This document shows, piece by piece, positions 1-8,315 of a DNA stretch of 46,939 bases. The stretch spans positions 1-46,939 of the forward strand of contig JAFYNZ010000001.1 in NCBI GenBank assembly GCA_017547845.1, in the 5' to 3' direction. The first letter of the stretch is position 1. Each line of letters starts with the position of its first letter. The notes beneath the pieces are model-generated. The model was not told the DNA's origin, made no database searches, and worked only from the letters and a program-made list of their open reading frames with translations. The DNA is from Muribaculaceae bacterium. GTDB lineage: Bacteria; Bacteroidota; Bacteroidia; Bacteroidales; Muribaculaceae. The position numbers and the translations under genes are program-made.

Positions 1-88
1 AGACATTGTGTGAACCTCGATTTAAACATTTACACAACAAAATACTTTTGTGGAGCGAAAGCTGCTTAAATGCCCCAATTTTTCGCAC

Positions 89-128
89 AAAAAAGAGACT
101 GTCCAACTTTTGTTGTTAGACAGCCTCT
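89..128 (-). terminator. intrinsic terminator, minus strand
   Basis: AGAGACTGTC at 94-103 pairs with GACAGCCTCT at 119-128 with one A-C mismatch. Read on the minus strand, the hairpin is followed by a run of six T. It is the first good terminator after the gene ending at 649, so it may end the pyrB transcript about 520 bases past the last stop codon. Confidence 0.6.
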
Positions 129-221
129 CTTATCATATCATATAGCGTTTAATAGCGATGCCTTTCGGGCCCTTTAGCCCTTTCCTTCCGATGGTTTGTT
201 GAGCCTATTGGGCCCTTTAGG

Positions 222-305
222 GCCTTTTAGCCCTTTGATAGTAGCGAATGCTGAGGGACAACGAGGACAAGCACAGACACCCGGACAGGGACAGGACAGT
301 GGACG
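222..305. repeat. GGACA-rich element, copy A with flank
   Basis: The 51-bp core (255-305) contains GGACA five times in irregular spacing. The 30-odd bases before it (CCTTTTAGCCCTTTGA, then TAGTAGCGAATGCTGA) recur before copy B, so about 80 bp was duplicated. The same core recurs 10 kb away at 10285-10335 without this flank. Confidence 0.75.
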
Positions 306-409
306 CTACCCCTCGATGCAAAGTCACTGCTATCATCGAAGTCGCGGGAGGGAGCTGCAAAGGCAGAGTCACTGCTATCCTCAGAGTAATCGGAGAGAAT
401 GCTTTTCGA

Positions 410-498
410 GCCTTTTAGCCCTTTTAGGCCTTTGACAGTAGCGAATGCTGAGGGACAACGAGGACAAGCACAGACTCCCGGACAGGGACAGTACAGTG
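410..498. repeat. GGACA-rich element, copy B with flank
   Basis: This is the second copy of the element at 222-305, in the same orientation. The core (452-498) differs by an A-to-T change and a small change near the end. The flank carries an extra CCCTTTTAGG unit. It lies 188 bp downstream of copy A. Confidence 0.75.
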
Positions 499-551
499 GT
501 GAGTGTAGAGTTTTGCTAAGTCTTTTCGATGAGAATGAGTATGTCGCTGCC

Positions 552-698
552 TACTCTGCGTTGCGTCGCGGCTGCTCATGGCGAGACTCTTTCCACTGCT
601 TACTCTGCGTTGCGTCGCAGCTGCTCATGGCGAAACTCTTTCCACTGCTTACTCTGCGTTGCGTCGCAGCTGCTCATGGCGAAACTCTTTCCACTGCT
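552..698. repeat. 49-bp tandem triplication of a gene 3' end
   Basis: Three consecutive 49-bp units lie at 552-600, 601-649 and 650-698. Units two and three are identical and unit one differs at two positions. Unit three is the 3' end of the minus-strand gene 649-1953 (last residues QWKEFRHEQLRRNAE, with the TAA at 649-651). The other two units are copies placed after the stop codon. Because 49 is not a multiple of three, each unit shifts frame. Confidence 0.9.
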
Positions 699-1953
699 TC
701 TTCTGCTTGTGGCGTCCGATGATGCTGCTGATGCCGAGTATCCCTTTGATGCGGTCGAGCACTTTCTGTCCGAGATTGCGCTCTACTTTGCGACTCGCCA
801 GACGCTGGTCGGGCGTAATCGATAGGCGGGCTTGTGTGTAGTCGATGTTGTTGACTCTGTCGACAAGTGCCACGATAGCCGGTTGCAGTTCGGGTGCTTC
901 CTGTGGCTCGTAGATAGCCATTTCGTCGCTATCCCACTTTCCGCGTTCCCACTTCTTGGCCTCTTTGATGGTGATGTATTCCTTGTCGATGATATACACT
1001 TCGGCGTAGGTCGATACGAAGAATTGCTCATCTTTTCGAGCAAAGCGAAACATCCCTCGTCCGCGACCATTCGACTCTATGTTGAACGAGTAGCCTGCAA
1101 GGTCTATCGGCGCTATTGAGTCGCCGACCACATTGTCGTAGTGAAATCGCACTCGGAAGCGTTCAAATTCGATGTTGTCCTTGAAAAATAGTGACAGATT
1201 GGGCACCCATTTGCGACTTGTCGTGTCGGCAAGCACATCGACATCGAGCGTCAGTCGGTCGTCGTTGCGTCGCCACATCTCTGTCGGGCTGTATTTGCCA
1301 TATATGGTGTCGGTGCCTACTCGATTGCTGACCAGTTTTTCGGTGATGGCTGCTGTCGGAACGATACCCACCCAGTCTGCCCATGAGAAATGGTGGTTGC
1401 ATTGGTCGCTGACGCTGTCGAGCCCTTGGCTGTCGGTGAATCGGTAGTAGGACTTCGATTTCAGCACTCTTGGCTCACGCCAGCCTTTGTATTTCATGTC
1501 GGGAGTCGTCGGCAGCATATAGTCGACCATCTTCTCGCGGAATAGAAACACGGTGTCGCTGTAGGTGGTCAGTGTCGAGTATTCTCTGACATAAGCCAGC
1601 GTGTGAAGCAGGCGATGATTCTTCGACTCTACGACTACCTCGGGCAATTCCGTGATGCTCTCTTGAAGAAAGATGGTGTCGGCACTGAGTTCTGTGATGC
1701 ATTTCTCCTGATAGCCCATGTAGCGGATAGTCAGTGGGTAGTCGGCGGCTGATGCATAGGGTAGGCGACCATCCTCTTTGCTTATGCCCATCATCTTGCC
1801 TCTGCTGTCGAAGACTGATGCCCCGGGCAATGGCTGACGCATCACTGAGTCGACCACTACCACGCTATGCGACTTGCCCTGTGCCCATGGAGCAGAGAGC
1901 ATAGTCACCAATAGGATTAACGCAAGTCTTAGCATCTGCAATCCCGATTTCAT
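649..1953 (-). CDS. secreted carboxypeptidase-like regulatory-domain protein
   Basis: The 434-residue product has a signal peptide (hydrophobic LALILLVTMLSA, cleavage probably after AQG near residue 26). An Ig-like carboxypeptidase-regulatory domain follows at about residues 30-100: VVVVDSVMRQPLPGASVFD, then the DGRLPYAS, YPLTIRYMGYQ and ELPEVVVES strands. Bacteroidota use this fold at the start of many outer-membrane and secreted proteins. The remaining 330 residues are mixed alpha/beta with no motif I recognise and end in a basic tail (GRHKQKKQWKEFRHEQLRR). It is the last gene of the apparent pyrB-pyrI-flavin reductase run, 69 bases after its neighbour. A second ATG seven codons in is possible. 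The 3' end is duplicated twice after the stop codon. Function is unknown; the domain call is fairly sure. Confidence 0.75.
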   Translation of the reverse strand: MKSGLQMLRLALILLVTMLSAPWAQGKSHSVVVVDSVMRQPLPGASVFDSRGKMMGISKEDGRLPYASAADYPLTIRYMGYQEKCITELSADTIFLQESITELPEVVVESKNHRLLHTLAYVREYSTLTTYSDTVFLFREKMVDYMLPTTPDMKYKGWREPRVLKSKSYYRFTDSQGLDSVSDQCNHHFSWADWVGIVPTAAITEKLVSNRVGTDTIYGKYSPTEMWRRNDDRLTLDVDVLADTTSRKWVPNLSLFFKDNIEFERFRVRFHYDNVVGDSIAPIDLAGYSFNIESNGRGRGMFRFARKDEQFFVSTYAEVYIIDKEYITIKEAKKWERGKWDSDEMAIYEPQEAPELQPAIVALVDRVNNIDYTQARLSITPDQRLASRKVERNLGQKVLDRIKGILGISSIIGRHKQKKQWKEFRHEQLRRNAE

Positions 1954-1965
1954 CTATCTATAGTA

Positions 1966-2008
1966 AGCACCTATAATTACTATATCCTCTATAATAACCA
2001 TAGGTGCT
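1966..2008. other. inverted repeat between two minus-strand genes
   Basis: AGCACCTAT (1966-1974) and ATAGGTGCT (2000-2008) are perfect 9-bp arms around an AT-rich 25-base loop. It sits between the flavin reductase stop codon and the next start codon. No T run follows on either strand, so it may be an RNA-processing or stability hairpin rather than a terminator. Confidence 0.45.
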
Positions 2009-2022
2009 ATCGTTGAGTCTTG

Positions 2023-2592
2023 TTATTTCTTTTTCTGCACTGAGAAGCCGAAGCGACCTATCATCTGGCCGAGTTCGTAATAGAAGCCGTGAGAGTAGGC
2101 CATCAGGTTGGCATCGGATAGCGAGAATTGTCCGGTCGCAGGGTCGATGTATCTGTCGTCGGCTCTGACGTTGATGACTTCTGCGATGAACATGTCGTGA
2201 GTGCCAAGTCGCTGAATGCTTTTGACGCGACATTCGATGCTGAGTGGTGACTCCTCTATGGTAGGGCAAGCCACCTTTTCCCCCTTGATAGGTGTCAATC
2301 CGGTCTCTTTCCACTTGTCGTAGTCGCGACCTGAACGCACTCCAGCCCAGTCGGTGGCATGTGCCATCTCTTTGGTCGTTAGGTTGATGGTAAACTCCAT
2401 GCATCGCTCCAAGATAGGGTAGCTTGCACGCTCGGGACGCACCGAGATGTAGCACATAGCAGGGTCGGAGCAGATAGTGCCCACCCATGCCACTGTCAGC
2501 ATCGTCCATTCTTTCTCGGTTTCACCACAAGTGACGAGCACTGCGGGCAACGGATATATCATCGTGCCCGGTTTCCAAGATACTTTGCCCAT
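2023..2592 (-). CDS. flavin reductase-like FMN-binding protein
   Basis: The 189-residue protein fits the flavin reductase-like / flavoredoxin family, a split-barrel FMN-binding fold. Its opening KPGTMIYPLPAVLVTCGE, then MLTVAWVGTICSDPAMCYISVRPERASY, matches the usual N-terminal barrel strands with the conserved TVAW segment and SxRPERASYP turn. The middle, IECRVKSIQRLGTHDMFIAEVINVRAD, matches the family's late strands. Such proteins pass electrons from NAD(P)H through FMN, often as partners of other anaerobic redox proteins; the substrate cannot be read from sequence. It starts 9 bases after the pyrI stop codon and so is probably co-transcribed with pyrBI, although no pathway link is obvious. 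The length is normal. Confidence 0.85.
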   Translation of the reverse strand: MGKVSWKPGTMIYPLPAVLVTCGETEKEWTMLTVAWVGTICSDPAMCYISVRPERASYPILERCMEFTINLTTKEMAHATDWAGVRSGRDYDKWKETGLTPIKGEKVACPTIEESPLSIECRVKSIQRLGTHDMFIAEVINVRADDRYIDPATGQFSLSDANLMAYSHGFYYELGQMIGRFGFSVQKKK

Positions 2593-2601
2593 ACTCGTAG
2601 A

Positions 2602-3063
2602 CTATTTAAGGTTGATCATGTCGCCATTCACTTCATGCTCGCAATAGCAGCACTTCAGTGTGACATTCTCACGGTCGATCACTTCGAAACGACTTCTCAT
2701 AGGCTCGTTGCGTGTGATGCACTTAGGATTGTTGCACACCACCAAGTCGACCACCTCTGAAGGTAATTCCACTTGCTCCTTGCTGACCACCTCAAAGTCC
2801 TTAATCGTGTTGATTACAGCCGACGGAGCGATGATAGCAATGCGATTGATGACTTCTTGAGCAAAGAAGGTGTCGGCCACCTTGATAATACCTTTAGAGC
2901 CTAAACGACTGCTTTGGAGATTGCAACCGATAGTGACGCTCTTATCGAGCCTGCTGATGCCTAAAAGGTCGACAGCTTTAAACAATGCTTTAGATGGGAT
3001 ATGGTCGATGACTGTGCCATTGCGTAGCGCAGCGACTGCTAATTCTTTCTTATCTGTTGACAT
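2602..3063 (-). CDS. pyrI: aspartate carbamoyltransferase regulatory chain
   Basis: This 153-residue protein is the regulatory subunit that binds nucleotide effectors and holds the catalytic trimers of aspartate carbamoyltransferase together. The N-terminal allosteric domain includes VAALRNGTVIDHIPSKALFKAVDLL. The C-terminal zinc domain has the four expected cysteines as CNNPKC (C-x4-C) and, about 25 residues later, CCYC. The length equals the E. coli protein. It follows pyrB by 14 bases on the same strand, the normal order for the pair. With both subunits present the organism should make the regulated class of this enzyme, with feedback by CTP expected from the family. Confidence 0.97.
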   Translation of the reverse strand: MSTDKKELAVAALRNGTVIDHIPSKALFKAVDLLGISRLDKSVTIGCNLQSSRLGSKGIIKVADTFFAQEVINRIAIIAPSAVINTIKDFEVVSKEQVELPSEVVDLVVCNNPKCITRNEPMRSRFEVIDRENVTLKCCYCEHEVNGDMINLK

Positions 3064-3077
3064 AACTCTTCTATGGT

Positions 3078-3998
3078 TTATTGGTTGACTTTGATGCCAA
3101 GCACTTTGCAGATCATAGCCTGACGAGCATAGAGTCCGTTCTTGGCTTGTTGGAAATAGTATGCTTTAGGGTTGTCGTCGACATCTTGGTCAATCTCGTT
3201 GACACGTGGCAGTGGGTGGAGGATTCTAAGGTTAGGCTTAGAGTCGGCAAGCATTGCGTTGTGGAGATTGTAGAGGTCTTTGACACGCTCGTATTCCATG
3301 AGGTCGGTGAAACGCTCGCGTTGCACGCGTGTCATGTAGAGAATGTCGCTCGAGTTGATTACTTCTGCCGAGAATTCGCGGTGTTCGGTGTATTGGATAC
3401 CGTTGCGGTCGCAGAATGTGCGGAACTCTTCAGGCATTCTTAGCTCGTCGCATGCCACAAACTGGAATTTCACGTTGAAGTGGCTTAGTGCCATCAGAAG
3501 CGAGTGGACTGTACGACCATACTTGAGGTCGCCGACCATTGTGACAGTGAGGTTGTCGAGACTGCCCTGTGTCTTATAGATAGAGTAGAGGTCGAGCATT
3601 GTCTGCGATGGGTGTTGGTGAGCCCCGTCGCCGGCGTTGATGATAGGGGTGTCGGTCACTTCCGATGCGTATTTGGCTGCACCCTCAAGATAGTGACGCA
3701 TGATGATGACGTCGGCATAGTTGCCCACCATGATGATGGTGTCTTTGAGTGTCTCGCCCTTAGATGTGCTGGTCGCTGCAGGGTCGGAGAAGCCGATGAT
3801 GCGACCTCCGAGACGATTGACTGCAGTCTCAAAGCTTAGACGTGTGCGAGTAGAGGGTTCGAAAAATAGTGTTGCAATCACTTTGCCGTCGAGGATTTTT
3901 TGATTGGGGTGTTCCTCGAAATAGGCAGCTGTCTTCAAGAGCTCAAGTATCTCCTCCTTGGAGATGTCGTTGATGGATACGATGCTATTCTTTTCCAT
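3078..3998 (-). CDS. pyrB: aspartate carbamoyltransferase catalytic chain
   Basis: The 306-residue catalytic subunit joins carbamoyl phosphate and aspartate to give carbamoyl aspartate, the first committed step of pyrimidine synthesis in the cytoplasm. The carbamoyl-phosphate loop [15 protein letters not shown] lies near residues 46-60, followed by the SKGETLKDT loop. The HPSQTMLDL motif (mid-protein) and the aspartate-side [10 protein letters not shown] (near 265-275) are both intact. The chosen start gives the standard length. It is the first gene of the pyrB-pyrI-flavin reductase-secreted protein run and has its own promoter at 4025-4055. Confidence 0.98.
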   Translation of the reverse strand: MEKNSIVSINDISKEEILELLKTAAYFEEHPNQKILDGKVIATLFFEPSTRTRLSFETAVNRLGGRIIGFSDPAATSTSKGETLKDTIIMVGNYADVIIMRHYLEGAAKYASEVTDTPIINAGDGAHQHPSQTMLDLYSIYKTQGSLDNLTVTMVGDLKYGRTVHSLLMALSHFNVKFQFVACDELRMPEEFRTFCDRNGIQYTEHREFSAEVINSSDILYMTRVQRERFTDLMEYERVKDLYNLHNAMLADSKPNLRILHPLPRVNEIDQDVDDNPKAYYFQQAKNGLYARQAMICKVLGIKVNQ

Positions 3999-4024
3999 AA
4001 TCCCATAAATGTTTTCGTGTAGTG

Positions 4025-4055
4025 CAAAGTTAGTAATAAATCCCCAATTTGCAAC
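4025..4055 (-). promoter_or_regulatory. promoter for pyrB
   Basis: On the minus strand TAACTTTG (4032 down to 4025) fits the Bacteroidota -7 box, with GTTG 19 bases upstream as a near -33 box. The pyrB start codon is about 27 bases downstream of the -7 box. Confidence 0.65.
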
Positions 4056-4068
4056 ATTAATTGTCGAC

Positions 4069-4106
4069 TATATAAAAATAGCAGCCGAGTTTTTTTGCTC
4101 GACTGC
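4069..4106. terminator. terminator after the phospho-sugar mutase gene
   Basis: GCAGCCGAG (4081-4089) pairs with CTCGACTGC (4098-4106), with one G-T pair and an eight-base loop. On the minus strand TATTTTTATA follows; on the plus strand CGTTTTT follows. It separates the mutase gene from pyrB. Confidence 0.75.
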
Positions 4107-4134
4107 CGTTTTTAGGGGTTATGCGATGATGAGA

Positions 4135-5886
4135 TTATTTCACGCCGAGGTCAGCGAGGATTCTCTCAATCTTAGCTTCTGCGTTGACCACAGTCTCTTC
4201 ATATTTGTCGGCTGATGGCATGTCTTCACGCACTTCGATGTAGAACTTAATCTTAGGCTCTGTGCCTGAAGGACGGATAGAAATCTTGTCGCCGGCTTTT
4301 GTGAAGAATTGGAGCACGTTGCTTGTAGTAGGGAAGTCCATCTTCTCTGTCTTGTCGCATTCGAGGCAACGGCATGTGAGGTCGGCATAGTCCTTGATGC
4401 AGACGATAGGTGAGCCGTCGAGTTCCTTTGGAGGGTTGGCACGGAAGCCCTTCATCATCTCTACGATCTCTTCTGCTCCCGACTTGCCCGGGCGTACTAC
4501 GCTGATACCCTTTTCGCGTGAGAAGCCATATTTGCTATAGATGTCGATGAGCATTTCGTAGAGGTTCTGACCCTTGTCGGCTGCCCAAGCAGCGATTTCG
4601 CCAAGAAGTGACACTGCGCTGACAGCATCTTTGTCGCGTACGAATGTTTCAGCCAAGAAGCCGTAGCTTTCTTCACCACCACCGAGGTAGCGAGCGACAC
4701 CCTCGTTGTTGCGCATCACATCAGCGATCCACTTGAAGCCTGTGAAGCAGTCGTAGCACTTCACGTTGTTGGCGTCAGCGATACGCTTGATGGCTTCAGT
4801 CGTTACGATGGTCTTAACGCAATATTCTGTGCCGTCGATGTTGCCGAGTTCTACGTTGCGTGTGATGAGGTAGTAGAGGAAGATCATCACAATCTGGTTG
4901 CCGTTGACAAGTTGATAGTTGCCTGCCTTGTCTCTTACCACCAAGCCTACACGGTCGGCATCAGGGTCGCTGGCGAAGATGATGTCGGCACCGACTTCCT
5001 TGGCCTTAGCGATAGCCATTGCCATAGCTGATGGCACTTCAGGGTTAGGAGATTCCACTGTAGGGAAGTCACCGCTGAGTACGTCTTGCTCAGGCACGTG
5101 GATAACGTTGGTGAAACCATAGTTGGCAAGTGAGTCGAAGATGAGCATCTTGCCTGTGCCGTGGATAGGAGTGTAGACAATCTTCATGTCCTTGTGACGC
5201 TCGATGGCTTCAGGACTGAGCGAGAGAGCCTTGATTTCGTCAAGGTACTGCTTGTCGATGTCGGCACCGATGATTTCGATGAGATCTTTGTTGGCTTCAA
5301 ACTTGATTTGGTCCACTGAAGTAATCTGGTTGACATACTCGATAGTCTTCACATCGTGAGGAGCAATCATCTGAGCACCATCGCTCCAATATGCTTTATA
5401 GCCGTTGTATTCTTTAGGGTTGTGGCTCGCTGTGATGACTACACCGCTTTGGCAACCAAGCTTGCGGATACCATATGAAATCTCAGGCGTCGGACGGCAG
5501 TCGTCGAAGAGATAGACTTTGATGCCGTTGGCTGAGAAGATGTCGGCAGTGAGTTCTGCAAATTTACGAGAATTGTTGCGCACATCGTGACCAACGCACA
5601 CACTGATCTGCTCGAGGTCCTTAAATGTATCCTTAAGGTAGTTGGCAAGACCTTGTGTCGCTGCACCTACTGTGTAGATGTTCATGCGATTTGATCCTAC
5701 ACCCATGATGCCACGAAGACCACCGGTGCCAAACTCGAGGTCCTTGTAGAATGCTTCGATAAGTGGAGTCTTGTCTTCAGCATCAATCATTGCTTTCACC
5801 TCTGCGCGTGTGTCGGCATCATACTTTTCGTCGAGCCATCTTTGGGCTTTCGACATCACATCTTTCATCAATTCGTCGTTGCTCAT
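4135..5886 (-). CDS. phospho-sugar mutase (phosphoglucomutase/phosphomannomutase)
   Basis: The 583-residue cytoplasmic enzyme belongs to the alpha-D-phosphohexomutase superfamily, which moves phosphate between C1 and C6 of a hexose phosphate via a phosphoserine. The active-site loop TASHNP lies at residues 152-157 with Ser154 the phosphorylated residue. The metal loop DPDADRVG, the sugar-binding GGGEESYGF and the C-terminal phosphate-binding RPSGTEPKIKFY are all present. The length fits the long form used by Bacillota and Bacteroidota for glucose-1/6-phosphate, or for pentose phosphates, rather than the roughly 450-residue phosphomannomutases. It stands alone, with a promoter-like TATATTTG upstream and a strong terminator behind. 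Glucose versus mannose preference cannot be read; glucan genes (malQ, the GT5 protein) are elsewhere in the window. Confidence 0.93.
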   Translation of the reverse strand: MSNDELMKDVMSKAQRWLDEKYDADTRAEVKAMIDAEDKTPLIEAFYKDLEFGTGGLRGIMGVGSNRMNIYTVGAATQGLANYLKDTFKDLEQISVCVGHDVRNNSRKFAELTADIFSANGIKVYLFDDCRPTPEISYGIRKLGCQSGVVITASHNPKEYNGYKAYWSDGAQMIAPHDVKTIEYVNQITSVDQIKFEANKDLIEIIGADIDKQYLDEIKALSLSPEAIERHKDMKIVYTPIHGTGKMLIFDSLANYGFTNVIHVPEQDVLSGDFPTVESPNPEVPSAMAMAIAKAKEVGADIIFASDPDADRVGLVVRDKAGNYQLVNGNQIVMIFLYYLITRNVELGNIDGTEYCVKTIVTTEAIKRIADANNVKCYDCFTGFKWIADVMRNNEGVARYLGGGEESYGFLAETFVRDKDAVSAVSLLGEIAAWAADKGQNLYEMLIDIYSKYGFSREKGISVVRPGKSGAEEIVEMMKGFRANPPKELDGSPIVCIKDYADLTCRCLECDKTEKMDFPTTSNVLQFFTKAGDKISIRPSGTEPKIKFYIEVREDMPSADKYEETVVNAEAKIERILADLGVK

Positions 5887-5934
5887 ATTCTATTAATATT
5901 TTTATGTGTAAATGCTTGTTGGATTTATTAAACG

Positions 5935-5942
5935 CAAATATA
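5935..5942 (-). promoter_or_regulatory. -7 box for the phospho-sugar mutase gene
   Basis: TATATTTG on the minus strand fits TAnnTTTG exactly, 49 bases before the start codon. I see no good TTTG at the -33 position. Confidence 0.5.
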
Positions 5943-6034
5943 GTGATTTTTGTCGACTTATTACATCTTTTTTGCCAAACTTTCTTCTTTTTCTCCAAAA
6001 AATCCTCCGCAGACAAAAAAATGCGAATAAAATA

Positions 6035-6065
6035 GTTGTATTTCACGGATTATTCAGTAAATTTG
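6035..6065 (+). promoter_or_regulatory. promoter for yicC-gmk
   Basis: GTTG (6035-6038), 19 bases, then TAAATTTG (6058-6065). Transcription would begin near 6072, leaving a leader of about 17 bases before the ATG at 6089. This supports that start over the ATG at 5912, which lies upstream of the promoter. Confidence 0.7.
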
Positions 6066-6088
6066 CGATTTGTAAATTAGATATAACC

Positions 6089-6961
6089 ATGGTACTATCA
6101 ATGACCGGTTTCGGTAGAGGCATTGCGACCTCTACAGCCAAGAAAGTGACAATTGAAATAAAATCTCTCAATAGTAAGCAACTCGACCTGTCGATGCGCG
6201 TGCCTCAGTATTTCCGTGAGAAGGAGGTCGAAATGCGCAATAAGATTGCCGAGCATCTCCTTCGTGGTAAGGTGGAAGTGGCAGTGATGATCGAAACTGT
6301 GGCCGCAGAAGTCAACGCCTCCATCAATGTCGGTGTGCTCAAGGGCTACAAAGAGCAAATCATCAACATGGCTCAAGAGTTGCAGATCGACACTCCGTCG
6401 GACTGGTATGCGACTCTCTTGCGTCTGCCTGATGCCCTCAAGACTGAGTCGGCTCAAGTGGGCGAGGAGGAGACTGCCGCTCTTTGGTCTGCTTTGGAAC
6501 AAGCCATCGAAAATATCATCGCCTTCCGTAAGCAAGAGGGTCAGAAACTCGACCAATTCTTCCGCGAGAAAATTGCCAATATTCGTGCCCTCCTTAAAGC
6601 CGTAGAGCCGTTCGAAGAGGAGAGAGTCACCAAGATTCGCACTCGCCTTGAAGAAAACCTTGCCAAACTCGGTCCAATCGACTACGACAAGAATCGCCTT
6701 GAGCAAGAACTCATCTACTACATTGAGAAACTCGATGTCAACGAAGAGAAACTCCGTCTCGATAATCATATGAACTATTTCATCGAGACTCTCGATGGCG
6801 AACTCGGTCAGGGCAAGAAACTTGGCTTCATTGCTCAAGAGATGGGACGCGAAATCAACACTTTAGGCTCTAAGTCCAACAATGCTGAGATGCAACGCAT
6901 CGTGGTGCGCATGAAGGACGAGTTGGAGCAAATCAAGGAGCAAGTGCTCAATGTGTTATAA
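6089..6961 (+). CDS. yicC: YicC/YloC family endoribonuclease
   Basis: The 290-residue product opens with the family signature MTGFGRG, followed by the IEIKSLNSKQLDLSMRVP segment and, at the C-terminal end, the DUF1732 block with LGFIAQEMGREINTLGSKSNNAEMQ. In E. coli YicC is an RNase that acts on the small RNA RyhB; the role in Bacteroidota is untested. An upstream ATG at 5912 would add 59 residues with no family match and lies before the promoter, so the start at 6089 is preferred. It is followed after 16 bases by gmk, a pairing seen in many bacteria. All conserved blocks are intact. Confidence 0.95.
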   Translation: MVLSMTGFGRGIATSTAKKVTIEIKSLNSKQLDLSMRVPQYFREKEVEMRNKIAEHLLRGKVEVAVMIETVAAEVNASINVGVLKGYKEQIINMAQELQIDTPSDWYATLLRLPDALKTESAQVGEEETAALWSALEQAIENIIAFRKQEGQKLDQFFREKIANIRALLKAVEPFEEERVTKIRTRLEENLAKLGPIDYDKNRLEQELIYYIEKLDVNEEKLRLDNHMNYFIETLDGELGQGKKLGFIAQEMGREINTLGSKSNNAEMQRIVVRMKDELEQIKEQVLNVL

Positions 6962-6977
6962 CACCAACGACAACAAA

Positions 6978-7550
6978 ATGGATAAAGGTAAACTAATCGT
7001 GATTTCTGCACCATCGGGTTGCGGAAAGTCGACTATTATAAAGCAAATCATCGACGACGAGCGTTTGAAACTCGGTTTCTCCATTTCAGCGACAAGTCGT
7101 AAGCCGCGTCAAGGCGAAGAGCATGGCGTGCACTACTATTTCATCTCCGACGAAGAATTTGTGCGTCTCATCAACGAAGACAAGTTTGTAGAATGGGAAG
7201 AGGTCTATGCAGGCACTCACTACGGCACATTGGTCAGCGAAGTAGACCGTGTCACAGGCGAAGGTCGCAACCTCATTCTTGATATCGATGTCAAGGGTGG
7301 TGTCAATGTCAAAGAGCGTTTCGGTGAAGAAGCCCTCTCGCTCTTCATCATGCCGCCAAGCGTGGAAGAACTCGGCAATCGACTCCGTGGTCGTGCCACA
7401 GACTCAGAGGAGACTATCCTCAAACGCCTTGCCAAAGCTGAATTTGAGATAGGATTCGCACCGCAATACGACCGGGTAATTGTCAATGACGACCTCGATA
7501 CAGCAGTCGAAGAAGTCCGTGCCGCAATCCTCCGTTTCGTAACTCGATAG
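6978..7550 (+). CDS. gmk: guanylate kinase
   Basis: The 190-residue kinase phosphorylates GMP to GDP with ATP and is essential for GTP and dGTP supply. The P-loop APSGCGKST spans residues 11-19. The GMP-binding segment SATSRKPRQGEEHGVHYYF and the FVEWEEVYAGTHYGT block follow, then LDIDVKGGVNVK and the lid region RLRGRATDSEETILKRL. An upstream in-frame ATG at 6951 would overlap yicC and add nine residues; the ATG at 6978 gives the standard N-terminus. It lies 16 bases after yicC and 58 before nadD, so the three probably share a transcript. With guaB in the same window it completes the IMP-to-GDP route except guaA. Confidence 0.97.
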   Translation: MDKGKLIVISAPSGCGKSTIIKQIIDDERLKLGFSISATSRKPRQGEEHGVHYYFISDEEFVRLINEDKFVEWEEVYAGTHYGTLVSEVDRVTGEGRNLILDIDVKGGVNVKERFGEEALSLFIMPPSVEELGNRLRGRATDSEETILKRLAKAEFEIGFAPQYDRVIVNDDLDTAVEEVRAAILRFVTR

Positions 7551-7608
7551 AAACAACATTAATTATAGTATCTGTAGCATCTATAAATTAAAGAAGTGTC
7601 ATAAAAGT

Positions 7609-8205
7609 ATGGCAGAGATGCAGAAGCGACGCATAGGTATATATTCGGGTAGTTTTAATCCGATCCACTTAGGTCATGTCAGGCTCGCAGACTACATTTG
7701 CTCCGCGGGCCTGGTCGACGAGGTGTGGCTTATGGTGTCGCCACTCAATCCTCTCAAGCAGGGGCAGACCTTAGAGGCAGATGTGCATCGCTTGGCTATG
7801 GCCACGGTTGCCACGGCTCATTGCTCGAAGGTGCAGCCGTCAGACTTTGAGTTCGACCTCCCTAAACCCAATTTCACCTATCGCACTCTTACTCAACTGC
7901 GAGCCGTTTATCCCGACTGCGACTTTACACTCATTGTCGGCTCCGACAACTGGCTCATCTTCGATAAATGGCGCAATTGGCAAGAGATAATCGACGAGTT
8001 CGGACTGTTGGTCTATCCTCGTCCCGGTTACGATGTCGACGAGTCGACCATGCCGGCAAATGTGAGACTACTGGCTGAAGCTCCGGTCACTGACTTATCA
8101 TCTACAGAAATTCGTGCTGCACTCACTCAGTCGGGCGACACTTCAGAGATGTTGCACCCTGCTGTCAAAGACTACATCATCGCCCATCATCTATATCGCG
8201 ACTGA
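7609..8205 (+). CDS. nadD: nicotinate-nucleotide adenylyltransferase
   Basis: The 198-residue enzyme adenylates nicotinate mononucleotide to deamido-NAD, the step before NAD synthetase. The nucleotidyltransferase motif GSFNPIHLGH lies at residues 14-23, with the HxGH pair (H20, H23) that binds ATP phosphates. GSDNWLIFDKWRNWQEI in the middle and SSTEIRAAL near the C-terminus are the other family signatures. The length is normal. A second ATG at codon 4 (7618) is equally plausible. It follows gmk, an arrangement common in Bacteroidales. Confidence 0.96.
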   Translation: MAEMQKRRIGIYSGSFNPIHLGHVRLADYICSAGLVDEVWLMVSPLNPLKQGQTLEADVHRLAMATVATAHCSKVQPSDFEFDLPKPNFTYRTLTQLRAVYPDCDFTLIVGSDNWLIFDKWRNWQEIIDEFGLLVYPRPGYDVDESTMPANVRLLAEAPVTDLSSTEIRAALTQSGDTSEMLHPAVKDYIIAHHLYRD

Positions 8206-8281
8206 ACGACATGGAGTGACTTCTTCAGGCTGTAAATGCACAAATTTTATCGTCGGTGCTGAAAGTTTGAAGGAAAAGCAT

Positions 8282-8289
8282 TATCTTTG
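8282..8289 (+). promoter_or_regulatory. -7 box upstream of the DUF5063 gene
   Basis: TATCTTTG fits TAnnTTTG, 26 bases before the ATG at 8316. A TTTG at 8266-8269 is too close to be the -33 box, so only half of the promoter is convincing. Confidence 0.45.
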
Positions 8290-8315
8290 CGTAGTATAAT
8301 TCATAATACTTTTAT

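Larger units (their letters stand above)
1..648. other. gene-free repeat-rich segment
   Basis: No convincing gene lies here. The segment holds a terminator-like hairpin (89-128), a cluster of CCCTTTAG-like words (about 167-235 and 405-433), two copies of a GGACA-rich element with shared flanks (222-305 and 410-498), and the first two units of a 49-bp tandem repeat. The short open frames that cross it follow the repeats and resemble no family I know. If the minus-strand operon ends at the hairpin, this is the long 3' untranslated part of the pyrB transcript; that is inference. A TACTTTTG at 43-50 fits the Bacteroidota -7 element but has no matching -33 box. Confidence 0.6.

Noticed and set aside
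1966-2008. Terminator between the flavin reductase gene and the next gene
   Set aside because: Large loop and no T run on either strand; kept only as an inverted repeat.
3855-3870. GGTTCGA-like word suggestive of a tRNA
   Set aside because: It lies inside pyrB and no cloverleaf surrounds it.
6098-6838. Minus-strand open frame across yicC
   Set aside because: Shadow of yicC; composition follows the real gene and it has no family match.
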